64,000 nt of DNA from DUTS01 sp050951605 (GCA_050951605.1 JBMNJJ010000009.1:186001-250000), one strand, 5' to 3'. Numbered from the stretch's first letter, positions 16,947-27,337 are shown. Notes: generated by a model not told the origin, from the letters alone. Numbers and translations are program-made.

Positions 16947-18092
16947 TTATTTTAAATATGGTTTAGGATTAACGGGGTTTCCGTTTTTTCTTACTTCAAA
17001 ATGAAGATGTGGTCCGGTACTCCATCCGGTACTGCCTACTTTCGCAATGGCCTGTCCTTTTTTAACTTTTTGTCCTGCCTTGACTAGAGTTTTGGAAGCA
17101 TGTGCATAGAGGGTTACTAGGTTGCCACCATGGTTAATCATGACGATTAATCCATAACCCCCGCGATTGCCTACTTCCATGACCGTACCGCTTTCTGCAG
17201 CAACAATAGTTGTTCCCTTAGGGGCGCGAATATCCATGCCTGTATGTAGTTTATTTCTTTTCAAAATAGGATGGAAGCGCATCCCGTATTCTGAAGTGAT
17301 AAAAGTATATCCGGGAGTAGGCCAAGCGAGTTTTCCACTTCCCAAATATGCCCCACTATCGCCGCCGGTTTGTCTTCTAATTTCTTCAGCAATTTGGTGA
17401 GATTGTGCTTCCAGTTCATTTAAAGCGGCTTCGGCTTGCGCTCTTTCTGATTTTAAGGAATTATACACTGTTTGTTGACGAGAACTGGCGACAGCGAGTT
17501 CTTTCTTTTTTTGGTTTTGGTCATTTTTTAGTTCAGCTAAAGATTGTTGTTTTTGCAGAGCTAGTTGTTGTTTTATTTTCATAAGTTGTATTTTTTCTTC
17601 GTTAGCTTTAATCAGTTCTTTATTATTATCTGCCAAGTTGCTTAATAAATCCCAACGTGTTAAGAAATCGGTAATGCTAGTAGAGTCTAGCAGTACTTCC
17701 AAAAAGTGAACATCACCTTGTTCATAAATTATTCTGAGATGTTTTTCTAAGGCTTGGGTATTAGTGTTTATTTGTTTATTGCACTCTTTTAGTTCCTTTT
17801 CTAATTCGAGTAATTCATTTTCCAGGGACGAAAGTTTATTTTCGGTAGACTTAAGGTTATTTGTAGTTTTAGAGATCGTATTATTAAGAGCCCTAAGCTC
17901 TAGAAGGGCACTTCTTTCTTCTTGTTTTTTCTGATTAAGGATATTTTGACTTTGCTCAATTTTTTGCATAAGTAAGGACTGTTGTTCTTGTAAATTTATA
18001 TCTATGGTATTTGCACTAGCAAAAATACTTGTTGATAAGAGCATACATGTAGCTAGAGCAGTACTTTTCAATAGTTTGTTAAATTTTTTCAC
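16947..18092 (-). CDS. EnvC-like M23-family murein hydrolase (coiled coil plus LytM domain)
   Basis: 381 residues: signal peptide, about 210 residues of heptad-rich coiled coil, then a LytM/M23 domain. The zinc ligands are in RFHPILKRNKLHTGMD and in GPHLHFEVR (HxH) near the C-terminus, so the domain looks catalytically complete. Start chosen at the GTG at 18092, with GGGAGGG six bases upstream; a TTG at 18110 would precede that site. Proteins of this layout cut or activate cutting of peptidoglycan peptides during division or sporulation. The neighbouring member 5 gene is convergent, so a link to secretion is not implied. Confidence 0.88.
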   Translation of the reverse strand: MKKFNKLLKSTALATCMLLSTSIFASANTIDINLQEQQSLLMQKIEQSQNILNQKKQEERSALLELRALNNTISKTTNNLKSTENKLSSLENELLELEKELKECNKQINTNTQALEKHLRIIYEQGDVHFLEVLLDSTSITDFLTRWDLLSNLADNNKELIKANEEKIQLMKIKQQLALQKQQSLAELKNDQNQKKKELAVASSRQQTVYNSLKSERAQAEAALNELEAQSHQIAEEIRRQTGGDSGAYLGSGKLAWPTPGYTFITSEYGMRFHPILKRNKLHTGMDIRAPKGTTIVAAESGTVMEVGNRGGYGLIVMINHGGNLVTLYAHASKTLVKAGQKVKKGQAIAKVGSTGWSTGPHLHFEVRKNGNPVNPKPYLK

Positions 18093-18217
18093 TAAAATCC
18101 CTCCCGACAATTATATAAGGTTCGACATAGGAGAAGGAATTCCTGCCGAACTTTGCATTTTTTCGAGAAAAAAGGATTATTAGGTGAAAAAAATTGATAT
18201 TAAGGGACAGTTATTGC

Positions 18218-20254
18218 TTATTTTGTTGTTTTAAAGTGTTCGATTAGTTTAGTGAGATGACCATTTTTACTTAACCAAGCAAATAAAACAATCAGAATGA
18301 TGGCGAGAACATAGTTCCCTATAAAATACCAGATGGTTAAAAAATTAAGTTTAAAGGGGGTTAGTTGATAGGAAGCATTTAAAGCCTCAGCCCAGTTTTT
18401 ACCAGCACCGATTTCGCATAATAGTTTGGCGAAAAGTTGATGATCTTTATTTTGAAGGTATTTAAAAATTTGGGCATGCCAACCTTTGTTAAATAATAAG
18501 GCATCTCCTAAAGGGGCTAACTCATTTAAGGGTAGGGTATGCCAGCCGGGTCCATACCAATAGCTTAAAAAATAACGGTGAACGGGAATTTTTGTCTCAA
18601 CTGGTGAGAAGGGGGCTGGGGTATAGTAAACAAAGAGAGAACCCTGATAGTCTTTGAAAAAGTCGTGTTCCTGTCCCATAAAAATAAATAAAGGGCTTTT
18701 TGCTTCTACGGGAACGAAACCGGCTTCTTTAGCCATCTTCAAATAGCTTTTAAACCATTTGTAAACTTTGTTTTGTTCTTGTGGTGTATAATCACCCAGA
18801 ATTAGGTTGGCACCTTCAAGAATAAAAGTATTACTTTGAATTTCTTCATTGAGATAAAAAGCTTCTTTTATTTCAGAAGTAACTTCATGTCCGGCAGAAT
18901 CAGTAACTATAAATTCGTAAAAGAGTCGTTTAAAAGAATCGGGTGCTAAGGTAAAATAAAGCAGGTCATAATCATATTGAAAGGGTTGGACAGGAAAACT
19001 TATTTCTTCTTTTTGTCCATCTTCCCAGTGATAGCGAAGAATGATTTTAGTGATATCACCATCTTTGTCTGTAAGGTGACTTTTAATAAGAATGCCTTGA
19101 CGACTTTCATTGGTATCCGCATATTTTATGGTTATTTCGGGAGATGATAATTTTACTTTTTCAGGGGGTAATTTAGCGACTAGCCAAGGTTGAAGCAAAG
19201 CATGAATTTGTTGTTCCTGAATTTGGTTAAATAAGCCGGTTAATTTACCAGTGTGATGTTCATAAGACTTTCCCAGTTCCCAATAAGCACGAGGATAAGG
19301 GGTATCATTGTTAACAAGGTCAGAAAAAAGGTTAAGTGCTTTTTTTGTATTTCCGGCTTTTTTTAAGTAATAAGCTTGTCCTAGCAGCAGTAATTGTTTT
19401 TCTTCAGTCTTGGTAAAGTCATGGTATTTGTTTTCTAAAAAAGAAGCGGCTTCTTGATATTGTTCTTGTGAGATTAAGGTAAAAAGTTGTTTTCTATCCT
19501 CAGAGGAAAGAAGAACAGTCCAACTTTTACTTTCTTCTAAAATATTTGTAGTGATAATAATATCCTTTCTTTTATTTTGTTCTTGATTATTTTCTTTCCA
19601 GAGAAGAGAGTTTTCTACAAATATATAATTGTCAGGTTTAAGGTTGATAATCTGACCGGGATGGGTATCGAGAAAATTAAGGACGAGAGAAAATTGAGGA
19701 GATTCACCTAACGGAAAGATTGTATTTGTGGGAGAAAAATGATAGCCAATTGCACATAATCCTAGCTCATTTATTTCGTTTTGTAATGTATAGTGAAGTT
19801 TTAGGGTAATTTCTTCTTTAGGTTCTAATTTTATTTCCCAAACGTAAGCTTTTATATTTTTATTATAGGTGGTTTTAATTTCTTCTTCTTGGTAGAAAAC
19901 TTTTAAGGGGGAATTAATTTCGGTTAAATTTGTTTCCGTAGAATTTATTTCGTTTGTTTCCGGAGAAGGTAAACAGAGTCCTATTTTTAATTTTGTTTTC
20001 TTTTCTTCCGGATTGACTAAGTGATATATTCCATTGACTGTAGTTGCTTTTTCTGACCAATCTAAAGTTATTTTTTGGTCGTGTAGTTCTATTTTTGTTT
20101 TTTGCAGGGGGAAGATTTCTTGAGCTAGGTTTTGGGGTATGTCTGTGGAAGATAATGTTGATGTTTCAGCTTTAGTGGAGAGGGGGAAAATCCCACAAAG
20201 GATAAATATAAATAAGAATAATAATAAGTTTATTTTTAATGCATTTTTTTTCAT
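18218..20254 (-). CDS. Exported TPR protein with C-terminal membrane anchor, possibly a degenerate peptidase-MA-like domain
   Basis: 678 residues. Signal peptide (about 1-29), beta-rich first third, helical TPR-like repeats about residues 265-340 (LLLLGQAYYLKKAGNTKKALNLF), beta domain, then a C-terminal part with GAGKNWAEALNASYQLTPFKL and a final membrane segment (about 645-665). The GKxWxEAL...LT pattern just before the anchor resembles the end of peptidase-MA-like gluzincins, but no HExxH is present, so any such domain is inactive or the likeness is chance. Topology predicts nearly all of it outside the cell. Monocistronic. No assured function. Confidence 0.6.
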   Translation of the reverse strand: MKKNALKINLLLFLFIFILCGIFPLSTKAETSTLSSTDIPQNLAQEIFPLQKTKIELHDQKITLDWSEKATTVNGIYHLVNPEEKKTKLKIGLCLPSPETNEINSTETNLTEINSPLKVFYQEEEIKTTYNKNIKAYVWEIKLEPKEEITLKLHYTLQNEINELGLCAIGYHFSPTNTIFPLGESPQFSLVLNFLDTHPGQIINLKPDNYIFVENSLLWKENNQEQNKRKDIIITTNILEESKSWTVLLSSEDRKQLFTLISQEQYQEAASFLENKYHDFTKTEEKQLLLLGQAYYLKKAGNTKKALNLFSDLVNNDTPYPRAYWELGKSYEHHTGKLTGLFNQIQEQQIHALLQPWLVAKLPPEKVKLSSPEITIKYADTNESRQGILIKSHLTDKDGDITKIILRYHWEDGQKEEISFPVQPFQYDYDLLYFTLAPDSFKRLFYEFIVTDSAGHEVTSEIKEAFYLNEEIQSNTFILEGANLILGDYTPQEQNKVYKWFKSYLKMAKEAGFVPVEAKSPLFIFMGQEHDFFKDYQGSLFVYYTPAPFSPVETKIPVHRYFLSYWYGPGWHTLPLNELAPLGDALLFNKGWHAQIFKYLQNKDHQLFAKLLCEIGAGKNWAEALNASYQLTPFKLNFLTIWYFIGNYVLAIILIVLFAWLSKNGHLTKLIEHFKTTK

Positions 20255-20377
20255 TGAAAGGCCTCCTTAAGAATTAAAGATTGTGAAACAGAAAAACTAT
20301 TTTAATTTTAATAGAAATTTGTTGTTAGGTAAACACCCTGAAAATATAAGCACAGTTTTCACTGCTGTGTTTTCCCG

Positions 20378-20406
20378 TTGAAGAATTTAGTTTGAAGAGG
20401 TATAAT
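20378..20406 (+). promoter_or_regulatory. Putative SigA promoter of asd
   Basis: TTGAAG (20378-20383), a 17-base spacer and TATAAT (20401-20406), about 85 bases before the asd start. Confidence 0.65.
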
Positions 20407-20489
20407 AGCATATAATTAAGTATAAGTTAAATGGTTAATCTTTTGTTTACAAGGTTAATTATATATTTTTTATGAAGGAGTGGAAAGTA

Positions 20490-21500
20490 ATGAAAGAATA
20501 TAAAGTGGCGATTGTGGGGATGGGTGCAGTAGGAAGACAAATGGTTAAGATTTTAGAGAAATCTTCTGTGCCTGTATCTGAATTAACTCTTTTAGTAAGA
20601 AGGAATGATGGAGATGTCGTTAATTTTCGGGGAAAAGACCATGTGATTAAGAGGGTAGCTCCTGGTGCTTTTCAAGGTGTTGACCTTGTGTTAATGGCGG
20701 CGGGAGGAGATGCTGCTCTTAATTTGGCTCCACTTGCTCGAAAAGAAGGCGCTGTCGTTATTGATAATAGTAGTGCTTATAGAATGGATCCGGAAGTTCC
20801 GTTAGTTATCCCCGAGGTTAACCCTGAAGCGGCACGGGAACACAAAGGTTTAGTTGCTAATCCGAATTGTTCTACTACTCAGATGGTCGTACCTTTGAAA
20901 CCTTTACATGATTTATTTAAAATTAAAAGAATAGTAGTTTCTACTTATCAAGCTGTTTCCGGTACCGGGCGGAAGGCTATTGAGGAGTTGAAAGAACAGA
21001 CAGAGTCTTTTCTTGCTGAGAAAGAGGTAGAGGCGAAGGTTTATCCACATCAGATTGCTTTTAATATTCTTCCCCATATTGATTCATTTTTAGAAAATGG
21101 CTATACGAAGGAAGAAATGAAGATGGTTAATGAAACACGTAAAATTTTGGGAGATGAGGAGATACAAGTTTCCCCAACTACGGCGAGGGTTCCTGTGTTT
21201 AATTGTCATTCAGAGTCCATTAATATTGAAACAGAAAAATCTTTGCCGGACGTTCCGGAAATTATGAAAATATTAGCACAAGCCCCCGGTATTGAGGTGG
21301 TCGATGATGTACAAAATAATGTTTATCCATTGGCGGTGAAAGCTTCGGGTACGGACAAGGTTTTTGTAGGGAGAATTAGGAAAGATTTTACGGTTCCTAA
21401 TGGTCTTAATTTATGGGTAGTGGCGGATAATTTGCGTAAAGGAGCAGCTTTGAATGCTGTGCAGATTGCGGAATTGTTAGTGGAAAAAGGGTGGTTATAA
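20490..21500 (+). CDS. asd: Aspartate-semialdehyde dehydrogenase
   Basis: 336 residues. N-terminal nucleotide-binding VAIVGMGAVGRQMV, catalytic cysteine in ANPNCSTTQ, and the conserved SVSGTGRKA-like segment (AVSGTGRKA) with a later RVPVFNCHSE substrate region. The enzyme reduces aspartyl phosphate to aspartate semialdehyde, the branch point to lysine/diaminopimelate, threonine and methionine. The ATG at 20490 is used because AAGGAG stands before it; the ATG at 20472 overlaps that site. It is unlinked to other lysine-pathway genes here and is followed by a terminator. Confidence 0.92.
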   Translation: MKEYKVAIVGMGAVGRQMVKILEKSSVPVSELTLLVRRNDGDVVNFRGKDHVIKRVAPGAFQGVDLVLMAAGGDAALNLAPLARKEGAVVIDNSSAYRMDPEVPLVIPEVNPEAAREHKGLVANPNCSTTQMVVPLKPLHDLFKIKRIVVSTYQAVSGTGRKAIEELKEQTESFLAEKEVEAKVYPHQIAFNILPHIDSFLENGYTKEEMKMVNETRKILGDEEIQVSPTTARVPVFNCHSESINIETEKSLPDVPEIMKILAQAPGIEVVDDVQNNVYPLAVKASGTDKVFVGRIRKDFTVPNGLNLWVVADNLRKGAALNAVQIAELLVEKGWL

Positions 21501-21525
21501 AACTAATAATTTATAATACCAGTTT

Positions 21526-21567
21526 AAAGGGTTGTAGTGTCAAGCTAAGTACTACAATCCTTTTTTA
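21526..21567 (+). terminator. Rho-independent terminator after asd
   Basis: GGGTTGTAGT (21529-21538) pairs with ACTACAATCC (21551-21560), followed by a T-rich tract. Confidence 0.8.
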
Positions 21568-21669
21568 TTTTTAAAGGAATTAAAGAAAGAAAAAAGAATA
21601 TTGTTTTAGCGTAACTTTTTACTTTTTTTGACGTTAAGACAAATGAACTGTATACAGAGGAGGAAAAAA

Positions 21670-22230
21670 ATGAAATCCAACCAGACTGCAGCGGTGGATG
21701 AGCAAAAACTTCTCCAAAGGATAAAAGTTGATAAGCAAGCCTTTTTGGTAGTTTATGACCAGCATTTTTCACAAATTTATAATTATATTTTTTATCGTAC
21801 TTTTAATCAGGCGGATGCTGAAGAGCTTACTTCTCAAACTTTTCTTGCCGCTTTGGAAAACATTGACCGCTATGAATACCGGAATATTCCTATTCTTGTG
21901 TGGCTTTATAAGATTGCTGCTAATGAAGTGGTAGATTTTTATCGCCGGAAAAGGGCGACGCTGGAATGCGAATGGAAGGAGACAGATAGTTTGCGGGATA
22001 GTGAGTCTTCTCCGGAAACTGTGTATTTACATAAATCGGAAAAAGAGCAGTTAAGTTCTTATTTGCAGACTTTAGCCCCAAGGCAGCAAGAGGCGTTAAT
22101 TTTACGTTATCGCCATGACTTATCGTACAAAGAAATTTCCGAAATTATGGAGAAAACGGAAGGTGCGATTAAACAGCTCTTACATCGAGGGTTAAAAAAT
22201 TTGCGGGAAAGGATGGTGGATCATGAATAA
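21670..22230 (+). CDS. ECF-type RNA polymerase sigma factor
   Basis: 186 residues. Region 2 (about residues 25-90) contains FLVVYDQHFSQIYNYIFYRTFNQADAEEL and VWLYKIAANEVVDFYRR; region 4 (about 125-180) contains RQQEALILRYRHDLSYKEISEIMEKTEGAIKQLLHRGL. ATG at 21670 follows GAGGAGG. The stop overlaps the next gene by 8 bases. The next gene encodes a membrane protein with an anti-sigma-like N-terminus, so this factor is probably held inactive by it until an envelope signal arrives. The target promoters are unknown. Confidence 0.9.
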   Translation: MKSNQTAAVDEQKLLQRIKVDKQAFLVVYDQHFSQIYNYIFYRTFNQADAEELTSQTFLAALENIDRYEYRNIPILVWLYKIAANEVVDFYRRKRATLECEWKETDSLRDSESSPETVYLHKSEKEQLSSYLQTLAPRQQEALILRYRHDLSYKEISEIMEKTEGAIKQLLHRGLKNLRERMVDHE

Positions 22231-25200
22231 GGATGAATTTAATTGGGAAAGTGAATTGACCCAGCTAGAAAAAGAGATAAGTACGAAATTTAGCGGGTTG
22301 GATCCGGCACCCCTTCGTCAGGAGTTTCAGGAGAATTTACGTGATTCATTACAAAATAAGATAAATGAAGTACAGAGAGAAAAGCGACAGCAGGAAAAAC
22401 AAAAAAATTGTCTTGTTTCATGGTGGGGAAAAATAGCTTCTCGCTTGCACGATTTAAAGCAACATAAAGTGCAGTTGGTCGCTAGTTGTTTAGTACTTGT
22501 TTTTTTAATTGGCGGTCTTTTTTGGGGTTTAGGTGAATTAAGTCCTGTCGTCAAACCGGCATTAGCCGGCGAAATAGTGATTAGTGCTTTAGAAGAAGAT
22601 GCTTTGGGCGTGAAAGCCGAATCAGTTTTTCTATTATCCAGTCAGAATCCGCTTGATGAGACAACGGTGAAAAAGAATTTGCGGATCGAACCGGCTTTTG
22701 AGTATAAATTGCAAAAAAGTGCAGGAGGGAAAAAGTATAAAATAGTTCCGCAAAAGGCTTTGGCTCCTGATACCGTATATAAATTATCTTTTGATCCGGA
22801 GGGAAAAGAGCGGGAAAATTTCAGTTGGGCTTTTCAGACCCAAGGAGATTTCCGGGTTTTGCGAACTCTACCGGGAAAGGAAACGGTAAATGTTCCTTTG
22901 AATACAGGCATTGAAATAACTTTATCACATGAAAATTTTGATCTAAAGAAAATTAAAGATTATTTTCAGGTCACTCCTCAAGTAGAAGGACGTTTTGAGA
23001 AACATAAAAAAACCTTAGTTTTTGTACCGAAACAATTAAAACCGGAGACTTTATATACGGTTACCTTGCAAAAGGGCGTGCCTTTATTAGATAGTGCCGA
23101 AACCCTCTCTGCAGATTATTGTTTTAGCTTTGAAACAGCAAAAACAGAGAAAGAAGAAAAATTTAGTTGGGAGATGAATGACCAGCTCGTAGAGTTTTCC
23201 ACTTTCGAGGAACCGTTCTTTTCCGTTTATTTTCCTACTCGAGCACAGGTTCCTTCTGTAAACATTGCTTTATATTGTTATGCGGATAATCAGGCTTTTA
23301 GTCAAGCCGTGCAAAAACGAGATAAAATTCCTAGTTGGTCTTATTTAACACGGAAGAATTATCGCGAGGACTTGAGCCGTCTGACGAAATACGGGGAATA
23401 TCAGACAGAATTTCGTAGTGTCGATTCTTATAGTCATTACTTAATTTTCCCGGAAAAACTGCCGGGTGGCTATTATGTAGCAGAAATCAAAGCTGGAGAA
23501 GCCGTACGGCAGGTCTGGTTCCAAGTGACGGATTTGGCTGTATATGTAGTACAAGATGCGGAAAAGAGTTTGTTTTGGGTCAATGACCTAAAAACCAAAA
23601 AACCGGTGGCCGGAGCTACTGTGTCTTTAGACAAAGGTAAGTGTAAGGTGCAAGGAAATGAAGAAGGGGTTATTGTTGTTGAGCCAAAAAGAGATGAGGA
23701 AAGAAAAAATTCCGCAGAAACAGAGTATGCTTTAGTGCAAAAAGGATCAAAGCAGATCGTGGTTCCGCTGGTATCCATGGGACAAAACACAGGGCAAAAG
23801 CAGATTAAGAGCAGTAACTATTGGAAATATCTCTATTTAGACAGGGAACTGTTTAAACCCGGTGATTCGGTGAATTTCTGGGGTGTTGTCGCTCCCCGTA
23901 AAGGTGAAAAGCCTCTTCAAGAGGTAGTAGTGGAATTAAGAGGAAACGAGAGAGGTTATTATCAGCGAAGCGAAAATGCTCCTATTCTTAGTCAAAAAAT
24001 ACGTTTAGAGCAAGAAATTTTTACCGGCGATTTAAAACTGCCCGTGCTGAACCCTGGCTATTATTACTTAGCAGTAAAGGCAGGGGAAACGACGCTACTG
24101 TCTAAAGGCTTTTCCATAGAAACATATCAAAAACCGGTCTATAAAATTTCCGTAGAACCGGAGAAGAAGGCCATCTTTGCCGGTGAAAAGGTGAATTTTC
24201 AAGCTAAGGCAGCTTTTTTTGAGGGCACACCTGTACCCAAGGTGAGTTTGAGTTATAACATCCGGGGACAAAAGGGGACGGTAGAAACCGATTCCCAAGG
24301 GCTGGCTGTTATTCCTTTCCTTGCCCCTAGAGATAGTAGTGCTTTAAATAATTTTTTCAGCCCTTATGATTCTTTTTATATAGGACTGGATACTTCTTTA
24401 CCCGAGGTAGGCGAAATCTACACTTACAGTAATATTTGGGTCTTTACCAGTAAGGTCTATCTGGAAGGTGAGGTTAAAAAAGAGGGTGGGGACTTTGTCT
24501 TGACGGCTCAGCTTTCTCATGTGGATTTAGCGAAGATTAATCAATTAGGTGAATCTCCGTATCGTGATAATTTTGTCAGCGGTCCTGCCGCTGGGTATCT
24601 GTTGAAGGGTACAATTTATGAAGATGTTTGGGAAAAAGAGGGCGAGGGTTGGGAGACCTATAATTTTATTACCAAAACAGTAGAAAAAAGATATAATTAT
24701 CGTCATTCTGTTAAGCAGGTGGGCGAGTTGGAGGCAGTTACCGATGCGCAGGGTAAAGCGAGCTACAGAGGAACGTGGAATTTTGCTCCCGAGAATTCTT
24801 ATTATCTGGAATTAGCAGCTCAGGATCAGGAAGGCCGACCGATTAAGAAAAGGATTTATATTACGCAAAACAGTCAAGAACGTAATAATTATTATAAATA
24901 TTATCATTTGCAGACCGAGAAAGAGGGGCAAGCGTTCACACCCGAAGAGCAGGTTACCTTGTTGTTTAAAGAAAACGAGCAAGTTTCACCGGCGAGAAAT
25001 AGTGGTTACTTATTCTATCAGGGACAAAAAGTGATTGATAATTATTGTGTACTTAATCAAGCCCAATATCGTTTTAACTTTAAAGAGGAGGACATTCCTA
25101 ATACTAATGTCGGGGCAGTTTATTTTGATGGGACTGCTTATCATGAGGCTTATCCTCTGGTGGTTCCCTTTGACTCGGTCCAAAAAGAGCTGAAGATGAC

Positions 25201-27337
25201 GATTAAAACGGATCAGCGGGAATACAGGCCGAAGGACAAGGTCAAGCTGAGTGTACAGGTAACCGATACCCAAGACAAACCGGTACGGGCGAAGGTTAAT
25301 CTTAATTTAGTCGATGAAGCACTGTATCACATGAGAAACCAACAGGTTAATTTACTGGCAAGTTTATATACAGATTATCTTTCTCTGTCTGTACGTACGA
25401 GAGCTTCGCATGTTCATCCGGATTATCATGGTGGAGCTGAATGTGGGGGGGAAGGGGAATCGGAACGTAAGGATTTCCCCGACACTGTTCTGTTTACTAC
25501 AGTAGAGACAGATAGTCGCGGTCAGGTCTCTACCGAGTTTACGCTTCCCGATAATTTGACGAGTTGGCGTTTGACTTATCATGGGGTCACCTCGGATTTG
25601 CAGGCAGGCAGTGGCACTTATCAGATTCCTGTCCGCTTACCCTTTTTTGTGGAGCCGGTGTTTAAGGAAATCTATTTGGCAGGTGATGCTCCGGTAGTGA
25701 TTGTCCGTTCTTATGGGGAAAAAGTTAATTTACAGACATCTGTTACTTATGAACTGGTTTTAACTACTCCTACCGGCGAAAAGGTCGTACAAAAAGCGCA
25801 AGGCACACTAGCCGAGCCTTTGGACTGGCAGTTGCCTGCTTTAAAAGAGGGAAAATATACGCTGACGGTGGCAGGAAAGGCCGGGGAGTATACGGATAAA
25901 CTGAAGAAAGAATTTACGGTTATCAATTCCTTTTTGGAGCGAACAGTATCGACGCATCAACTCTTAGAAGAAAACTTAAAATTATTAGGGAGTGCTCTTG
26001 CTCCTACTATGGTGGTTTTCAGTGATTATGAAAAGAGCCAATATTTGCGTGGCTTATACAACTTAGTTTGGCAGGAAGGTACCCGTTTGGAACAAAAACT
26101 GGCGGCACAAGAAGCCCGTCGTTTGTTGGCTCAATATTTTCAGGATAAAAAAGCTTTAGCGGAGAATTCAGAGGAGGAAAGTTTGCTCGTCTATCAACAA
26201 TATAATGGCGGAGTGAGTATCCTTCCTTATGCTGAAAGCGAGCCGGCTCTCACCACTTTAGTGGCTTCAGTGGGTAGCAAAGATTTTGATTATCGAGCCA
26301 TGACCGGATATTTCTATCACTTACTGGAGAGGGGAGAAGAAAAGGGCGAAGATGTTACTTTAGCCTTATGGGGTTTAGGGGCTTTAGGCGAACCGGTACT
26401 CTTGGAGATTAACAATAACCTTGCGCAAAAGGATTTAGCTCCGGCGCAAAAGATTCATTTAGCTTTAGCCTTACTGGATATTGGGGATGGGGCTTATGCC
26501 CAAAAAGTTTATACGGAGCTTTTAGAGCAATATGGCGAAAAGCTGGGTAATTCTTTGCGGATTAAGGTGGGACGCGACCAAGATGAAATAATTACGGCTA
26601 CTACGCAAATGGCTCTTTTGGCAGCTCGCTTAGAGACACCGGAGAAAAATCTTTTGTATCAATATATCTTGGAAAATCCGGGAAAAGAGATTTTGAACAA
26701 TCTGGAACAGGTGCAGATTCTTAAATATAATTTACGCTACATGGAAAGTGAGCCGGTTAGCTTCACTTATGAACTAAACGGGAAAAAAGAGAAAAAGACT
26801 TTAGAGGGGCGGGAAACCTTTACTATGTATGTTTTACCACAAGATTTAGCGAAGATTAAATTCAGTAAGATCAGCGGGAAAGTCGGGGTCATGACTGTCT
26901 ATAATCAGCCTTATGTTAAAGAAGAAATTTCTTCCCGCCGTGACTTACAGGTAAAACGCTCTTATGTTGTGTCAACACAGCAACCCAACACTTTCCATCG
27001 GGGCGATTTAGTGGAGGTTGTCTTGGATTATGAGGTCAAAGATTTAGCCCCGGGAGGCAGATATGAACTGGTAGATGTCTTGCCGGCGGGTTTAAGTTAT
27101 GTGCAGTGTGTTCAGACGAGGAAGTCGAATTTGTCCCGTTATTGGCGTTATCCTTCTGAGGTGAAAGGACAAAAGATTACTTTTAATGTAAGGAAGGGAA
27201 ACGAACCGGGGAAAATTGTCTATTATGCACGGGTAGTCTCGCCAGGTGAATTTATTGCTCAAGGAACATTATTAAATCATATTAAAAATAAAGAGATTTG
27301 TATTCTCGGTCAGGAAGAGCGAGTTGTGATTAAATGA
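22223..27337 (+). CDS. Membrane alpha-2-macroglobulin-like protein with anti-sigma-like cytoplasmic N-terminus
   Basis: 1704 residues. Residues 1-80 are cytoplasmic and helical, with LDPAPLRQEFQENLRDSL resembling anti-sigma proteins; one membrane segment at about 83-105; then Ig-like (Big_5) repeats (LNTGIEITLS, LKPETLYTVTLQKG), MG-type macroglobulin domains (YLYLDRELFKPGDSVNFWGVV; YKISVEPEKKAIFAGEKV), an A2M-like segment (LPDNLTSWRLTYHGVTSD) and a helical toroid-like region (YNGGVSILPYAESEPALTTLV). The thioester motif CxEQ of trapping macroglobulins is not found. Its start lies inside the sigma-factor gene, so the two are translationally coupled. I infer an envelope sensor that controls its sigma factor. 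This is unusual, as bacterial macroglobulins normally pair with penicillin-binding proteins. Confidence 0.78.
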   Translation: MNKDEFNWESELTQLEKEISTKFSGLDPAPLRQEFQENLRDSLQNKINEVQREKRQQEKQKNCLVSWWGKIASRLHDLKQHKVQLVASCLVLVFLIGGLFWGLGELSPVVKPALAGEIVISALEEDALGVKAESVFLLSSQNPLDETTVKKNLRIEPAFEYKLQKSAGGKKYKIVPQKALAPDTVYKLSFDPEGKERENFSWAFQTQGDFRVLRTLPGKETVNVPLNTGIEITLSHENFDLKKIKDYFQVTPQVEGRFEKHKKTLVFVPKQLKPETLYTVTLQKGVPLLDSAETLSADYCFSFETAKTEKEEKFSWEMNDQLVEFSTFEEPFFSVYFPTRAQVPSVNIALYCYADNQAFSQAVQKRDKIPSWSYLTRKNYREDLSRLTKYGEYQTEFRSVDSYSHYLIFPEKLPGGYYVAEIKAGEAVRQVWFQVTDLAVYVVQDAEKSLFWVNDLKTKKPVAGATVSLDKGKCKVQGNEEGVIVVEPKRDEERKNSAETEYALVQKGSKQIVVPLVSMGQNTGQKQIKSSNYWKYLYLDRELFKPGDSVNFWGVVAPRKGEKPLQEVVVELRGNERGYYQRSENAPILSQKIRLEQEIFTGDLKLPVLNPGYYYLAVKAGETTLLSKGFSIETYQKPVYKISVEPEKKAIFAGEKVNFQAKAAFFEGTPVPKVSLSYNIRGQKGTVETDSQGLAVIPFLAPRDSSALNNFFSPYDSFYIGLDTSLPEVGEIYTYSNIWVFTSKVYLEGEVKKEGGDFVLTAQLSHVDLAKINQLGESPYRDNFVSGPAAGYLLKGTIYEDVWEKEGEGWETYNFITKTVEKRYNYRHSVKQVGELEAVTDAQGKASYRGTWNFAPENSYYLELAAQDQEGRPIKKRIYITQNSQERNNYYKYYHLQTEKEGQAFTPEEQVTLLFKENEQVSPARNSGYLFYQGQKVIDNYCVLNQAQYRFNFKEEDIPNTNVGAVYFDGTAYHEAYPLVVPFDSVQKELKMTIKTDQREYRPKDKVKLSVQVTDTQDKPVRAKVNLNLVDEALYHMRNQQVNLLASLYTDYLSLSVRTRASHVHPDYHGGAECGGEGESERKDFPDTVLFTTVETDSRGQVSTEFTLPDNLTSWRLTYHGVTSDLQAGSGTYQIPVRLPFFVEPVFKEIYLAGDAPVVIVRSYGEKVNLQTSVTYELVLTTPTGEKVVQKAQGTLAEPLDWQLPALKEGKYTLTVAGKAGEYTDKLKKEFTVINSFLERTVSTHQLLEENLKLLGSALAPTMVVFSDYEKSQYLRGLYNLVWQEGTRLEQKLAAQEARRLLAQYFQDKKALAENSEEESLLVYQQYNGGVSILPYAESEPALTTLVASVGSKDFDYRAMTGYFYHLLERGEEKGEDVTLALWGLGALGEPVLLEINNNLAQKDLAPAQKIHLALALLDIGDGAYAQKVYTELLEQYGEKLGNSLRIKVGRDQDEIITATTQMALLAARLETPEKNLLYQYILENPGKEILNNLEQVQILKYNLRYMESEPVSFTYELNGKKEKKTLEGRETFTMYVLPQDLAKIKFSKISGKVGVMTVYNQPYVKEEISSRRDLQVKRSYVVSTQQPNTFHRGDLVEVVLDYEVKDLAPGGRYELVDVLPAGLSYVQCVQTRKSNLSRYWRYPSEVKGQKITFNVRKGNEPGKIVYYARVVSPGEFIAQGTLLNHIKNKEICILGQEERVVIK

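Noticed and set aside
16947..18092. The M23 murein hydrolase as the cell-wall-opening component of the T4SS
   Set aside because: It lies 13 kb away, on the other strand, with a division/sporulation EnvC-like layout. Nothing beyond distance-based guesswork links it to the secretion genes.
22223..27337. Thioester-containing protease-trapping macroglobulin
   Set aside because: No CxEQ motif could be found in the expected region, so covalent trapping is not supported.
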